Shown: piece by piece, positions 1 through 9,339 of the stretch
How positions within the stretch are numbered: the stretch's first letter is position 1
How the letters are laid out: every line of letters begins with the position of its first letter
Assembly: GCA_965247965.1 (NCBI GenBank)
Contig: OZ252053.1
Coordinates: forward strand, 5,270,001 to 5,334,000
DNA: 64,000 nucleotides
Direction: 5' to 3'
Source: UBA7328 sp965247965
GTDB lineage: Bacteria; Bacteroidota; Bacteroidia; Chitinophagales; Saprospiraceae
Program-made: the position numbers and the translations under genes
Notes under the pieces: generated by a model
The model's database searches: none
The model's input: the letters and a program-made list of their open reading frames with translations, nothing else
Told to the model about the DNA's origin: nothing

Positions 1-3000
1 ATAGTCCCCTGGAAAATGAAATTGCAGGAATGTATGAATCCGTATTGGTAAATGACCACGCATCCAAGGTTGCAACACCAGCGTTTGATCCGCTTGACCC
101 AGCTAATTCACGTCCAACACTCGCTTGTACCCTTCTACCCAAGGCTCCCCATGTAAACAAACTTAAATCCCAATTCTTGTAGTTAATTTGGAAATTAAGC
201 CCGAATTCAACATCCGGCACACCATTAGCAGGACCATATTCTCGGTCTAAGCCACTGATCACTCCATCGCCATTCAAGTCTTCAAAACGCAACGCACCTA
301 CTCTCGCTCCTGTTTGATCTGCATGTGCTTCCACTTCCGCTTGTGATTGGAAGATTCCACTTGTTCGATATCCAAATTGTGCATTTGGCGCATGACCAAT
401 AATATTTTGCTCTTGGTTTCCAGGATAAGAACCATACAAATCTTCCGGTAAGAAGGTAATTTTTGCGTCGTAATGTCCCAGATTAGTACCAACGGACCAC
501 GTCAGATCTCTTCCAGCAGGACTTGCGTAATTCAAAGACAATTCCCATCCGTCTGTCTCCATGTCTGCGCCATTGACAAACCTGATAGCGCCATCTCCAA
601 AGGCCCCTACAGTTCGTCTCACGATCAGGATGTCTTCCGTCTGCTTGTTAAATACTTCTACAGTACCTGTGATTCTGTCATCCAACAATCCAAAATCAAG
701 ACCCAAGTTGAGCTCTGTAGTGGACTCCCACTTCAAATCGTCGTTTCCGGTCTGTTGAGCCGAAAATCCGGATGGAAGGATCCCTTGATCCTGGTTTCCA
801 ATATCATATGCTGTAGCCGCATTTGCACAATTAGTTTGATAGCATCCTCCAGTCCAGGGTAATATGTTACTAGGTGGTGCATAAATAGCCTGATACAAGC
901 TGAAGCGTGCCGTATTCAATATATCCTGGTTACCCGTTTTACCCCATGCTGCTCTTACTTTCAAATTGCTTATCACGTTATTGTCACGCAAGAATGGCTC
1001 TTCGCTTAGTCTCCAACCCACTGAGATTGCGGGGAACACGGCAAATCGATTGCTCAAACCAAATCGAGAAGAGCCGTCTCTTCTGACCGTGGCAGAAAAT
1101 AAATATTTGTCTTGGAAAGCATAGTTGACTTTTCCAAAGTATGAGAATAACGAGAATCCAGTTGTACTACCACCAGAGTTTCTTTCACCAGAAGCTGCGT
1201 CCAATTGGAAGTATGCATTGGTTTCTAAAGCAAATTCCTTGGCTCTGGCGAAGAATAAGGTTACATTATTCTCAACAGCTTCTGCACCTGCCAGTACCGT
1301 GAATACGTGATCACCAATTGACTTATTATAGGTAAGGGTATTGTTGAACACCCAATTGACGATATGCGATTGTCTATGATCCAGTTCTGCAATAACATTG
1401 CTTAAAAACCCACGAGAATAGGTTCTGAAAATGTCTCTGGAAAAAATATTATCATAATCAACACCCAGCATAGTTCTAAACCTCAATCCTTCAATGATCT
1501 CGGCTTCCAAGTACACATTACCCAACACCTTAAGATTATTAATTATATCATCGCGGTTGTCATGGGCAAGTGCAACAGGATTATCAGTATCCTCGAAACC
1601 AGATCCTGGAGGGGCGGCAAAACGACCGTCCTCAGTGAGGACAGGAACAATCGTCTTAAGGCTGTATGGATTGCCTGTCGTTTCACCAACACCACGATCC
1701 AACCATTGTCGCGCACCTTTTGTGACAGATAAATTTTCACCAACTGTAATTCTTCCATCGAGGAAATTGTAATTGGAGTTCATCCTTAATCCGATTCTTT
1801 CATAACCGGTTTCAATGACGACTCCTTTTTGATTGTAGTAATTGGCTCCAAAGTAAATACCTCCACGTTCTCCGCCTTGTGCAAAGGAAATGTCATAATT
1901 CTGAGTAATTCCAGTTTGGGAAATTTCATCCCACCAGTTGGTTCCAACAGTGATGTCACCTCCATGGATACTTGCCGGATGACCTGCTGGTCTCATCTGA
2001 TCGGCTTCATCCAACCATTCTGGATAAATTATTCTATCCAATACAGGTACACCATTTCCTTGAATGCCGGGTCCCAAGCTAGGGTCGAAATGCCAGTCAT
2101 ATGTCCAAATACTTAGAGCATCAGGATTTGTACCGTCGTTGACAGAACCCATCCAATCCACTCTGGCACGCTGGTCACTGTTCAATAAATTGTCGAAAGA
2201 ATTCCAATTTCCGACTGTCGTTCTAATGTTTACACTGATAGTTGGTTCTCTATTTCCAGGTTGCTTGGTTGTGATAATAACCACACCATTTGAAGCCCTT
2301 GAACCGTAAATAGATGCAGAAGACGCATCCTTCAATACCTGGATAGACTCTATATCATTGGGATTTAACCAGGACAATCCCCAATTTTGATTTACTCCAT
2401 TATTCAGGTCATCTGTCTGGAAGGATTGGAAAGGCACACCGTCCACAATATAAAGTGGATCATTGTTACCAAGTGTACTGATTCCTCTTACCCGAACCCT
2501 GGTACCTTGACCTGGGTTTCCATCCGTGGTCACATTGACCCCAGCTAGCCGGCCTTGCATACTTTGTAAGACATTGGGGTTGGACATCCCTTCAATGTCA
2601 TCCAGGTTGACGACCCCGACTGCTCCAAGCAGGTCTCGCTTTCTCTCTACCGTGTATCCGGTTACTACCAGTTCTTGAAGGAGTTGACCCGTCGCTGTTA
2701 CAGATATGTCAATGGCGTTGCGGCCTTCGGTGATTATTTCTTGAGTATCATACCCGATAAAAGAGACTACAATGACGGCGTCATCCGGAACGTTTTCGAG
2801 CGTATAGCTACCGTCGATAGCTGTAATGGTACCTATGTCGGTACCTTTTACAAGGACATTGGCCCCGATCAAGGGTTGACCATCCGCCTCCGTAATAACG
2901 CCGCTCACGGTCTTTTGTGCAAAGCTTAAGAACGGTGTGAGGAAGAACAGCAGCAACAGCGGTAATAGGTGCTTTAACTGCAGTTCTGTCATCGATTTAG

Positions 3001-3019
3001 AGTGTAATAATAATTTCAT
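1..3019 (-). CDS. SusC/RagA-type TonB-dependent receptor, C-terminus beyond window
   Basis: Outer-membrane receptor that imports oligosaccharides with TonB energy. Reading the minus strand from the ATG at 3019 gives one open frame to the window edge (about 1006 residues). A signal peptide ends near SFAQ (residues 30-35). A carboxypeptidase-D-like domain follows (TVSGVITEADGQPLIGANV), then a TonB box region, then the plug with the SusC signature SLDDIESIQVLKDASSASIYG-type stretch, read here as NPNDIESIQVLKDASS, followed by beta-barrel repeats with many aromatic strands. SusC proteins are usually about 1000 to 1100 residues, so only the last strands are missing. No SusD is visible because it would lie left of base 1. 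The substrate is unknown. A second SusC at 55873-59220 has the same domain order but a different N-terminus. Confidence 0.95.
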   Translation of the reverse strand, partial: MKLLLHSKSMTELQLKHLLPLLLLFFLTPFLSFAQKTVSGVITEADGQPLIGANVLVKGTDIGTITAIDGSYTLENVPDDAVIVVSFIGYDTQEIITEGRNAIDISVTATGQLLQELVVTGYTVERKRDLLGAVGVVNLDDIEGMSNPNVLQSMQGRLAGVNVTTDGNPGQGTRVRVRGISTLGNNDPLYIVDGVPFQSFQTDDLNNGVNQNWGLSWLNPNDIESIQVLKDASSASIYGSRASNGVVIITTKQPGNREPTISVNIRTTVGNWNSFDNLLNSDQRARVDWMGSVNDGTNPDALSIWTYDWHFDPSLGPGIQGNGVPVLDRIIYPEWLDEADQMRPAGHPASIHGGDITVGTNWWDEISQTGITQNYDISFAQGGERGGIYFGANYYNQKGVVIETGYERIGLRMNSNYNFLDGRITVGENLSVTKGARQWLDRGVGETTGNPYSLKTIVPVLTEDGRFAAPPGSGFEDTDNPVALAHDNRDDIINNLKVLGNVYLEAEIIEGLRFRTMLGVDYDNIFSRDIFRTYSRGFLSNVIAELDHRQSHIVNWVFNNTLTYNKSIGDHVFTVLAGAEAVENNVTLFFARAKEFALETNAYFQLDAASGERNSGGSTTGFSLFSYFGKVNYAFQDKYLFSATVRRDGSSRFGLSNRFAVFPAISVGWRLSEEPFLRDNNVISNLKVRAAWGKTGNQDILNTARFSLYQAIYAPPSNILPWTGGCYQTNCANAATAYDIGNQDQGILPSGFSAQQTGNDDLKWESTTELNLGLDFGLLDDRITGTVEVFNKQTEDILIVRRTVGAFGDGAIRFVNGADMETDGWELSLNYASPAGRDLTWSVGTNLGHYDAKITFLPEDLYGSYPGNQEQNIIGHAPNAQFGYRTSGIFQSQAEVEAHADQTGARVGALRFEDLNGDGVISGLDREYGPANGVPDVEFGLNFQINYKNWDLSLFTWGALGRRVQASVGRELAGSSGSNAGVATLDAWSFTNTDSYIPAISFSRGL

Positions 3020-4192
3020 AACATCTTTCGATTTTAGTTTCAAAATAATTTGTTTACAATTTTCCATATAATTTATTTGTAACAATAGTCCGTGAAGGAA
3101 ATATTTCATAACTCGTTGATACTCAATCTTAGAATTATGGATAAATTATTAAAACTAAAGTATCGTCTGAACCGAAACTTGCATTTTAATAGGATTGCCA
3201 AATAAGCAGGCCATAAATACTTGATAATCAGCGTTATAGAAAAATCTTGAATTTAAGATACTGCTGTTAACACTTCGAATTTGGCCGAAATCCTTCACGA
3301 ACCATTGTTTGTAATAAGCCATAAGTTTAATAAAAACTTTTGCATATACTAATGCTAAGTGGTCAATGTTGGTAGAAAAATTGGTCAAAATTGATGTTTT
3401 GTCGGAAAAGATACCCAAAACCATAGCTGACGTCATATCTGTGCGATCCATTTGTTTCATATTTCCCATAAGCGCCTTTTACAATATCAATGACAATTGC
3501 AATCAAAATTTAGTCTTTCGATTTGAGGGATTTGCATACTCCCATCAACTTTCCAGTTGATACCGCGTAACGCGGCACGAGTTATTGTCCTTCCTGTTTA
3601 TTTCAACAAGCTGTTGGTCAGTTTTGCCCGTTATACATGGCATGGTTTCCACGGTTTGTCAATGGAAGGTTAATCGCTTTGTCAATTCAATAAACGCGAA
3701 AGGATGGAATTGTGCTGCTAACCCGATGGTATCTGCCTGGTAGGTCTCCGTATTTAACGTTCCTGCAAATGCTCACTTCGCGCTGTTATTTTATGATGAT
3801 TTAACAAGTTTCGTAAACTTTTGGACCGGCGTTAGCACAATGCTAACCTGTTAGGTCTCCATATTTGACATTCCTGCAAATCCTTATTCAGCGTCATTAT
3901 TTTTACGATGACCTAACAGGTTTTCAAAAAAAAAAACGGACTTGCACGAATAAATCTCGCAAGCCCAATTATATAGATACTCATCTGAAAAAACGAAAAT
4001 CTATGTGTGCAAATCCATAGATACCGGGAACTCTTGCATAGCACAGCAGTCGTAACCTTATCCCATTGTAGAATTGGTGTGTATAACATATTGCACTTAT
4101 TCGGTGATTTGAAGTCTGCCTTTTTCCGGATATACGGGTGTATCGCTACTTTCGATTTGTCACTTTTGTGCATTTTGAATTACATACTTTCG
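3020..4192. other. Intergenic region with palindromes, no convincing gene
   Basis: This 1.2-kb stretch separates the SusC start from the RAYT element. I see no conserved protein in any frame; the longest minus-strand frame (3155-3469) has no recognisable domain. It contains a short GC palindrome near 3561-3577 (CGCGTAACGCG type), which resembles the palindrome at 61316-61340, and two related repeats of about 77 bp at 3735-3922, listed separately. The SusC promoter should lie within the first 100 bases, but no clean Bacteroidota -7 box (TAnnTTTG) with a -33 partner could be fixed. Confidence 0.6.
3735..3922. repeat. Tandem pair of about 77-bp palindromic repeats
   Basis: Two imperfect direct copies lie at 3735-3812 and 3846-3922; both share the block TAGGTCTCC, then TATTT, then CCTGCAAAT. 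The second copy is bounded by perfect 13-bp inverted repeats, AACCTGTTAGGTC at 3846-3858 and GACCTAACAGGTT at 3910-3922, so the single strand can fold into a long hairpin. The related palindrome AACCTGTTAGGTT occurs just after the GH32 stop near 6643-6655. No coding potential is seen. The structure fits a small non-autonomous repeat family. Confidence 0.6.
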
Positions 4193-4815
4193 CGTCCCGT
4201 TAGGGACGAACTATGGGTAATAAGACCATTTTGTTTTATCCCTCCGTGCCGTAGGTACGGAATATACTACAACACAGGTTTGAAAATATATCGTTCGTCA
4301 TATTCAATCTCGAAAGCATTTAAAAAATTGATATACTCTTCTATAAATGTCTTCTTCTTATGATGTTGTTCTTGATTCTGGATATACCTGATAACCGATG
4401 GAACTTGAGATTTTGCATATGAGAAAGCTCCATATCCTTCTTGCCATGAAAACCTATGGCGCAATACTCCTTTTTCATTGATCCACTTTGAGGAATCTCC
4501 CTTGACCTTTTGCATTAAACTTGAAATTGATTGAGTAGGTCGCATTCCAAAAAATACATGAAGGTGATCTGGCATGCCATTAATTTGTAACAACTTGTGA
4601 TCATAGTTTTGAATGATAGCTGTGATGTACTTATACAGCTCATCCTCCCATCCTTTTTGGATTAAACACTGACGATTCTGAACTGCAAAGATTGCTTGGA
4701 TGTGGATTTGGGTATATGTATTGGCCATACTATGAAAATTCTATATTCCGTACCTTCGGCACGGACGCAATATATGCAAATTTTTTTCTACCCATATTTC
4801 ATCCCTAACGGGACG
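4193..4815. mobile_element. REP-flanked RAYT (IS200-type) unit
   Basis: The transposase gene is enclosed by mirrored pairs of palindromes. On the left are CGTCCCGTTAGGGACG (4193-4208) and CCGTGCCGTAGGTACGG (4244-4260). On the right are CCGTACCTTCGGCACGG (4748-4764) and CATCCCTAACGGGACG (4800-4815), in reverse order and orientation. Such REP palindromes flanking a single Y1 transposase are the hallmark of REP-associated tyrosine transposases, which act on hairpins as single strands. A diverged outward-facing pair of the same palindromes without a transposase lies at 61152-61384. Confidence 0.8.
4267..4728 (-). CDS. IS200/REP-associated Y1 transposase
   Basis: A 153-residue HUH-type transposase that cleaves and joins single-stranded hairpin DNA through a tyrosine. 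The HUH metal motif is visible as DHLHVFFG near residues 54-61. The C-terminal helix carries YIQNQEQHHKKK (near residues 115-126), and its Tyr is the likely nucleophile. The length matches IS200/Y1 proteins (about 130-180 residues), so the gene looks intact. It is the only ORF between the mirrored REP pairs. The C-terminus runs into the left repeat. Whether it is active cannot be judged from sequence, but both key motifs are present and there is no frameshift. Confidence 0.88.
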   Translation of the reverse strand: MANTYTQIHIQAIFAVQNRQCLIQKGWEDELYKYITAIIQNYDHKLLQINGMPDHLHVFFGMRPTQSISSLMQKVKGDSSKWINEKGVLRHRFSWQEGYGAFSYAKSQVPSVIRYIQNQEQHHKKKTFIEEYINFLNAFEIEYDERYIFKPVL

Positions 4816-5000
4816 ATTCCGGTAAGCGTACGAGATAAAAACTTACAATCTCCCTACGTAGAAAAAGTGCTCCACGTTTGTGCAATTTGTTATACACACG
4901 TAGAATTGGGTGCTGAAGCTGAGTCAATGTTTTCCAGTAGATTTACAATAATTTAAAATTAACTGGCTCAGGAAGAGCTCAACATCATAAACTAAAGATT

Positions 5001-6638
5001 ATGCCAATCAAGTTTTTATTACAAATACAACTCATAGTTCTACTTCTGGCCGGAGATCTTATAAGCCAGGAGAATAGAGTTTCACTGCCCCTTGATGAAG
5101 AAAGACCTAACATCAATGAGCTTATCAGAAGCTCCCGGCAGATAAGGGAACTCATCTGGAATGATCCCCATCGTCCGCGCTACCATCACATGCCGCCTGA
5201 AGGTTTCTTTAACGACGCCAACGGCTCTCTGTTTTGGAATGGACGTTATCACAATTTCTACCTGGCGCGTACTCCCATTCCCCATCCCGAAAAGCCGGGT
5301 GAAGAAATGTGGGTAGCTCTTTGGGATCATGTATCAAGCCATGACCTGGTACATTGGATCAATCACCCTCCCGCTGTTCGTGCAAAATTAGACGGTTCTC
5401 AACCGAAGGGTATCTACAGCGGCGGCGCAATAAAGAATGCTCCCAAACCCACACTGATCTATCACGTGCCAGGACAAGGCACATGCATATCCGTTGCACA
5501 AGATGATGACTTGATCCATTGGAAGGAATTGCCTGAAAATCCGGTGATACCTATGCACAAAGAGGGAGATGAATTTATTGTTTTCGATCCTGCCGGATGG
5601 TATGAGAATGGGAAATACTATGCACTTATAGGGAATAAGAACAAGAGACCTGGTTATGAAGGCGATTGCACGAGCTTGTTCACTTCCACAGATATGATCA
5701 ACTGGGAATATCAAGGGCCTTTTTATAAATCAAAAAGAGAATGGACTGCCTTAAATGAAGATGCTGCGTGTCCGGATTTCTTCCCGATCGGAAATAATAA
5801 ACATATGCTGCTTATGCATAGCCATCGAACGTTTCGCAACACTACCCATTATTATATTGGACGGTACGAAAATGAAAGATTTTACCCGGAGCAATACAAC
5901 CGCATGTCGTGGTTGGGCACTCAACTTGCTGGTCCTGAATCGCTTATTGATGACAAAGGCCGCAATATCTTTTTTGGGTGGATGGCAGAATCGAGAACAG
6001 GTGTGGAATCCTTGTGGGGTTATGGCAGAGAAGTCAAACCCGGTGAAAATGATCTATATGCATGGGCTTCGGTATTGAGTTTGCCGCGAGTGATGTTTTT
6101 GAGGGAAGATAATGTTTTGGGCATCGAGCCTGCCCCGGAATTGGAAAGTCTTCGGTATAACCACAAACAGTTCAACAAAATCGACATTCCAAAAGATGAA
6201 GACGTTTCGCTTCAGGAAATATCAGGTGATGATTTGGAATTATTCGTTGAGATCGACCCTGGAGAAGCAGAAGAAATTGGTGTAAAGGTGCGTTGTTCTC
6301 CGGACGGTTCTGAAGAAACCTTGATTTCGTATATGCCTGATAAGCAAGTACTTAGAGTGAATTTTGAAAAAACGACCGTCCTAGATAATGTATCGTATGT
6401 GAATGATGCAACTATTCAGGATGCTCCTTTTGAATTAAAAGAAGGAGAAACTTTAAAACTGCGAATTTTTATAGATCGATCGGTGCTCGAAATTTTTGCA
6501 AATGGCCGGCAGAGTTTGACACAGCGAATTTATCCTTCAAAGGTGACAAGTCAGGAGGTGCGTTTGTTTGCGAAAGGAGGTGAAGGAAAGGCTGTAAAAG
6601 TCGAAGCTTGGCATATTCAACCTACTGCGCCGTGGTAG
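5001..6638 (+). CDS. GH32 fructosidase-like enzyme, non-canonical acid/base motif
   Basis: Secreted 545-residue protein of glycoside hydrolase family 32 (fructan hydrolases). It has a signal peptide at residues 1-23, a five-bladed propeller at about 50-375 and a beta-sandwich to the end, with the GH32 C-terminal signature LRIFIDRSVLEIFANG near 490-505. The nucleophile Asp lies in FFNDANG (D72, variant of NDPNG) and the stabiliser Asp in FDPAGW (D196, in place of RDP). The usual EC acid/base motif is replaced by NEDAACPDFFP (residues 252-261): the Cys is kept, but the residue before it is Ala. The same change is seen in three other GH32 proteins of this window. It starts 185 bases after the RAYT unit and has no close operon partner. 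The fructan substrate is an inference from family and context. Confidence 0.9.
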   Translation: MPIKFLLQIQLIVLLLAGDLISQENRVSLPLDEERPNINELIRSSRQIRELIWNDPHRPRYHHMPPEGFFNDANGSLFWNGRYHNFYLARTPIPHPEKPGEEMWVALWDHVSSHDLVHWINHPPAVRAKLDGSQPKGIYSGGAIKNAPKPTLIYHVPGQGTCISVAQDDDLIHWKELPENPVIPMHKEGDEFIVFDPAGWYENGKYYALIGNKNKRPGYEGDCTSLFTSTDMINWEYQGPFYKSKREWTALNEDAACPDFFPIGNNKHMLLMHSHRTFRNTTHYYIGRYENERFYPEQYNRMSWLGTQLAGPESLIDDKGRNIFFGWMAESRTGVESLWGYGREVKPGENDLYAWASVLSLPRVMFLREDNVLGIEPAPELESLRYNHKQFNKIDIPKDEDVSLQEISGDDLELFVEIDPGEAEEIGVKVRCSPDGSEETLISYMPDKQVLRVNFEKTTVLDNVSYVNDATIQDAPFELKEGETLKLRIFIDRSVLEIFANGRQSLTQRIYPSKVTSQEVRLFAKGGEGKAVKVEAWHIQPTAPW

Positions 6639-6740
6639 TCAAACCTGTTAGGTTGCCATAGTCGTGAGCAGAAAATAAACTAACCAAATGTCGTCATTTT
6701 GGCGGAAACGCAACCTGGGCAAGCCAGAACCAAGCAGGGT

Positions 6741-6796
6741 ATTCGTTTATCCGTTTATCCGTTTATTCGTTTATTCGTTTATTCGTTTATTCGTTT
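6741..6796. repeat. Seven tandem 8-bp units ATTCGTTT/ATCCGTTT
   Basis: Seven consecutive octamers, five ATTCGTTT and two ATCCGTTT, lie between the convergent GH32 and BNR genes. Similar 8-bp arrays are seen at 59332-59371. It is intergenic, and copy number is probably unstable. Confidence 0.85.
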
Positions 6797-6917
6797 AAAC
6801 ATCTTGCGTATAAACAATTACACGCATAAACGCATAAACAAACCTTGAGTAGTTGTATAATTTCTTAGCCATTTTTGGCATAAATCTATATTCTAAGCTC
6901 CTACCAGGTTCTTATCA

Positions 6918-8000
6918 CTAATTCGGCCACTGACCAGTAATGATCTGAATCACGCGAAATTTTGTAGGATCAAGTACAACGTGCCTCACCTTTTCCCTTT
7001 TCCACGTATATGTAATATGCACCAAGCCATCTGCGGATTGGATCACCGCCGGATAGGAAAATTCTCCACGAGTATTCTCCAATTCCATTACTGCCGACCA
7101 GTTTATGCCATCATTGCTTATCGCCACATTCAGCGGAGAACGCGGCCCGCTGAATTTTCCTTTTATACTTTTCGTATGATTATAGACTAAAAGATGCCGG
7201 CCGTCTTTTAATGTCACAGCATCCGTACCTGAATTTGGATTGGGCAAACCTGAAGGTTTTAGCCCGGACCACGTTTCGCCATTATCCTCCGACCAGGAGG
7301 TGAGTATGGCATCCTCTCTGCTGCGGCAGAGAATCTGCAGTTTTTCACCACCGTGAAATAGAATGCTAGGTTGTATGGCATTGTACGTTTTGCCATCATT
7401 AATAGGCTCGGAGACATGCCATGTTGCTCCCCAATTCTTAGTGGATTCAAAATGCACGCGCCATCCATCATGTTCGGTACTAGAGGGACAAAGAAGTGAG
7501 CCGTCTGATAATAGAATGGGTTTATTTTTTACAGGGCCGATTCCTCCGTTCAAAAGTTTTTTGGATTCAGACCATGTTACACCGTGGTCACTAGACATCT
7601 TCATTTCTCCCCACCATTCTCGCGGACTAGGTCCTACCTTGAAAAACAATATGAGCTCACTTTGCGGTATTTGATACAAAACGGGATTCCAGCAAGGGTG
7701 TCTGCTCCCGTCCTTCTGAACGCCATTAGCTACGGAGACTAAGTCCGTCCATTTTCTGTCAATTCTTCTGCTGAGCCATATTTCTACATCTTTATTTTTT
7801 TCTTTCGTTCCACCGAAAAGAGCAACTACAAGGCCATTCAGAGTTTCCGCAATGGTGGACGCGTGGCATTCTCGGAAAGGGGCGGTTTCGTATACGAACT
7901 CGGACAGGACAATTGGAGTTTCGATTGAATTTTCACTTCTCTTGCAGGCGAATGTATTGAGAAGTAGAAACCCTGCCAGAAAAAAGGTTTTATTGAACAT
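6918..8000 (-). CDS. BNR/sialidase-fold lipoprotein
   Basis: A 360-residue lipoprotein with a lipobox ending at Cys19 (LLLNTFAC). The rest reads as a six-bladed sialidase-type propeller with Asp-box repeats: SSDHGVTWSE, STKNWGATWH, SEDNGETWSG and SNDGINWSA. It matches the predicted-neuraminidase group (COG4692, BNR_2), whose members in Bacteroidota carbohydrate loci often are not true sialidases. The motif RECHAST near the mature N-terminus and RHPCWNPV are typical of this group. No sialic acid gene is nearby, so a role on the fructan or another glycan of this locus is more likely. It is divergent from the kinase gene at 8038, with the two starts about 37 bases apart. Confidence 0.8.
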   Translation of the reverse strand: MFNKTFFLAGFLLLNTFACKRSENSIETPIVLSEFVYETAPFRECHASTIAETLNGLVVALFGGTKEKNKDVEIWLSRRIDRKWTDLVSVANGVQKDGSRHPCWNPVLYQIPQSELILFFKVGPSPREWWGEMKMSSDHGVTWSESKKLLNGGIGPVKNKPILLSDGSLLCPSSTEHDGWRVHFESTKNWGATWHVSEPINDGKTYNAIQPSILFHGGEKLQILCRSREDAILTSWSEDNGETWSGLKPSGLPNPNSGTDAVTLKDGRHLLVYNHTKSIKGKFSGPRSPLNVAISNDGINWSAVMELENTRGEFSYPAVIQSADGLVHITYTWKREKVRHVVLDPTKFRVIQIITGQWPN

Positions 8001-8037
8001 TGGGTAAATTTAGGATTTACAAATTTAGAAAAAGTAA

Positions 8038-8697
8038 ATGGCCAATTATCCTTTTCTGCCCAAACTTTTGGAAATCCACAAAAAAAGTGACCGGAAATAT
8101 CGATTCATTGTGGGCATCGTCGGTGCGCCTGCCTCTGGCAAATCGACTTTGGCAGAGCAACTTTCATCAACCCTTAATACCCGGCTGAAACAAGAAATTT
8201 CTACTCATTTTAACATGGACGGCTACCACTACTACAATGACGAATTGTATCAAAGAGGCATTTATGCGCATAAGGGAGCGCATTTTACCTTTAATGCTGA
8301 AAAATTTATTACTAAGTTGATTGAGATCAAAGAGCATACGGGCAAAGTGTTGTGCCCCATCTATGACCGAATGGGTGTAGACAATCCTATTGAAGATGTT
8401 CACGAGATCAAAGTGCAACATAAAATAGTTGTAGTAGAGGGAAATTATCTCCTGCTAAGCGTGTTTCCGTGGGTAACAATACGAGATATTCTAAATTATT
8501 GTATTTGTCTGGAAGTCGACCGCGATATTCAAATAAAAAGGCTATTGAAAAGACATATAGAAGGTGGAAAAAGTGAATCACAAGCGCGTAATAAAATTGA
8601 ACTGACCGATCTGCCTAATGGCGAGCTGATATTGAAGGATAAAGATCGAGCGGATTATATTTTTCGACCGGCCGCTAATTTTGAGGAGTCAACTTAA
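8038..8697 (+). CDS. Nucleoside/sugar kinase of the FrcK/YggC type
   Basis: Cytosolic P-loop kinase of 219 residues. The Walker A motif GAPASGKST is at about residues 29-37. The substrate loop is NMDGYHYYNDELYQRG, followed by KGAHFTFNAEKF, the pattern of the uridine-kinase-like YggC/FrcK branch. A further conserved piece is VVVEGNYLLL, the Walker B-like strand. In Rhizobium meliloti the frcK gene of this family sits in the fructose transport operon, so a fructose kinase role is plausible here beside six fructan hydrolases and a sugar symporter. That role is inference; uridine or another sugar is possible. The ATG at 8038 gives the family's usual N-terminus. A hairpin at 8746-8772 follows the gene. 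Confidence 0.78.
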   Translation: MANYPFLPKLLEIHKKSDRKYRFIVGIVGAPASGKSTLAEQLSSTLNTRLKQEISTHFNMDGYHYYNDELYQRGIYAHKGAHFTFNAEKFITKLIEIKEHTGKVLCPIYDRMGVDNPIEDVHEIKVQHKIVVVEGNYLLLSVFPWVTIRDILNYCICLEVDRDIQIKRLLKRHIEGGKSESQARNKIELTDLPNGELILKDKDRADYIFRPAANFEEST

Positions 8698-8745
8698 CCC
8701 TGACATACATCGTTGGAATGCAACGAATTACGACGATGTATCGTC

Positions 8746-8772
8746 ATTATTCATGGCTCGACCATGAATAAT
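8746..8772. terminator. Hairpin between convergent kinase and YoeB genes
   Basis: A perfect 11-bp stem, ATTATTCATGG and CCATGAATAAT, with a 5-base loop lies in the 110-bp gap between two convergent genes. A second imperfect stem around TACATCG / CGATGTA lies just before it (8706-8741). There is no long T-run, so terminator function is a proposal. Confidence 0.45.
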
Positions 8773-8807
8773 TCGGGTTAATGCAATTGATCTGGCACAT
8801 GAGTTTG

Positions 8808-9068
8808 CTACTCATAATGCGACCACATCGACAAAATTTTCACCACTTTCTCCTTTTCAAATACCTGATAAACCAAGCGATGTTGGATATTAATTCGTCT
8901 TGAGAATGCGCCCCTTAGATCACCTTTCAGGTTTTCATAATTTGGAGGATTTTGATGTGGATTCTTCTCTAAAATATCCAGAATGACATCCGCATGATTT
9001 TTTAGGTCAGCTCGTGCTAATTTGATCGAATCCTTAGTGGCTCGTCGGGTGAAGACTAAATTGTACAT
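8808..9068 (-). CDS. yoeB: YoeB-family toxin (Txe/YoeB mRNA endonuclease)
   Basis: An 86-residue RelE-superfamily toxin that cuts mRNA at the ribosome when freed from its antitoxin. The sequence matches YoeB over its full length: YNLVFTRRATKDSIKL at the start, NPPNYENLKGDLRGAFSRRI in the middle with the catalytic Arg region, HRLVYQV, and the C-terminal SHYE that holds the conserved His-Tyr pair. It begins directly after the YefM stop (no gap), in the usual antitoxin-first order. It appears intact. Confidence 0.9.
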   Translation of the reverse strand: MYNLVFTRRATKDSIKLARADLKNHADVILDILEKNPHQNPPNYENLKGDLRGAFSRRINIQHRLVYQVFEKEKVVKILSMWSHYE

Positions 9069-9317
9069 TTACCAATCAAGTGCATCTCGATTTATACAAT
9101 CTTCAAGCGGGGTATTCATACCTTCAATAAGGGCTTCCCTCATTCCTGGAATGCTCAAAAGGTATAATGTTTCTTGTACGGCATCCCAATCTTCAGCGCT
9201 CACCAGATAGGCGTCTCCGGTTTTTGAAGTGATCATTATTGGATCATTGTTTTCCCGTACTTCTTTGATAAGAGAATAGATTTCTTTTCGTGCAGTAGTA
9301 ATGTTAATTGACTTCAT
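9069..9317 (-). CDS. yefM: YefM/Phd-family antitoxin
   Basis: An 82-residue antitoxin that binds YoeB with its C-terminal tail and represses its own operon with its N-terminal Phd fold. The start SINITTARKEIYSLIKEV and the block GDAYLVSAEDWDAVQETLYLL are typical of YefM. The C-terminal stretch EDCINRDALDW would be the toxin-wrapping tail. A 20-bp perfect palindrome 23 bases upstream of the start is a likely operator. Confidence 0.9.
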   Translation of the reverse strand: MKSINITTARKEIYSLIKEVRENNDPIMITSKTGDAYLVSAEDWDAVQETLYLLSIPGMREALIEGMNTPLEDCINRDALDW

Positions 9318-9339
9318 GTTCAGATTTCTTTAAACTTAC

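Noticed and set aside
3020..3120. Bacteroidota -33/-7 promoter for the SusC gene
   Set aside because: TATTTTG-like sequences exist but none has a partner at the right spacing.
3155..3469. 104-codon minus-strand frame upstream of SusC
   Set aside because: No domain, no ribosome-binding context and poor codon pattern; likely chance.
6741..6796. CRISPR or origin-type iteron array
   Set aside because: Simple head-to-tail octamers with no spacer and no replication gene nearby; a simple tandem repeat.
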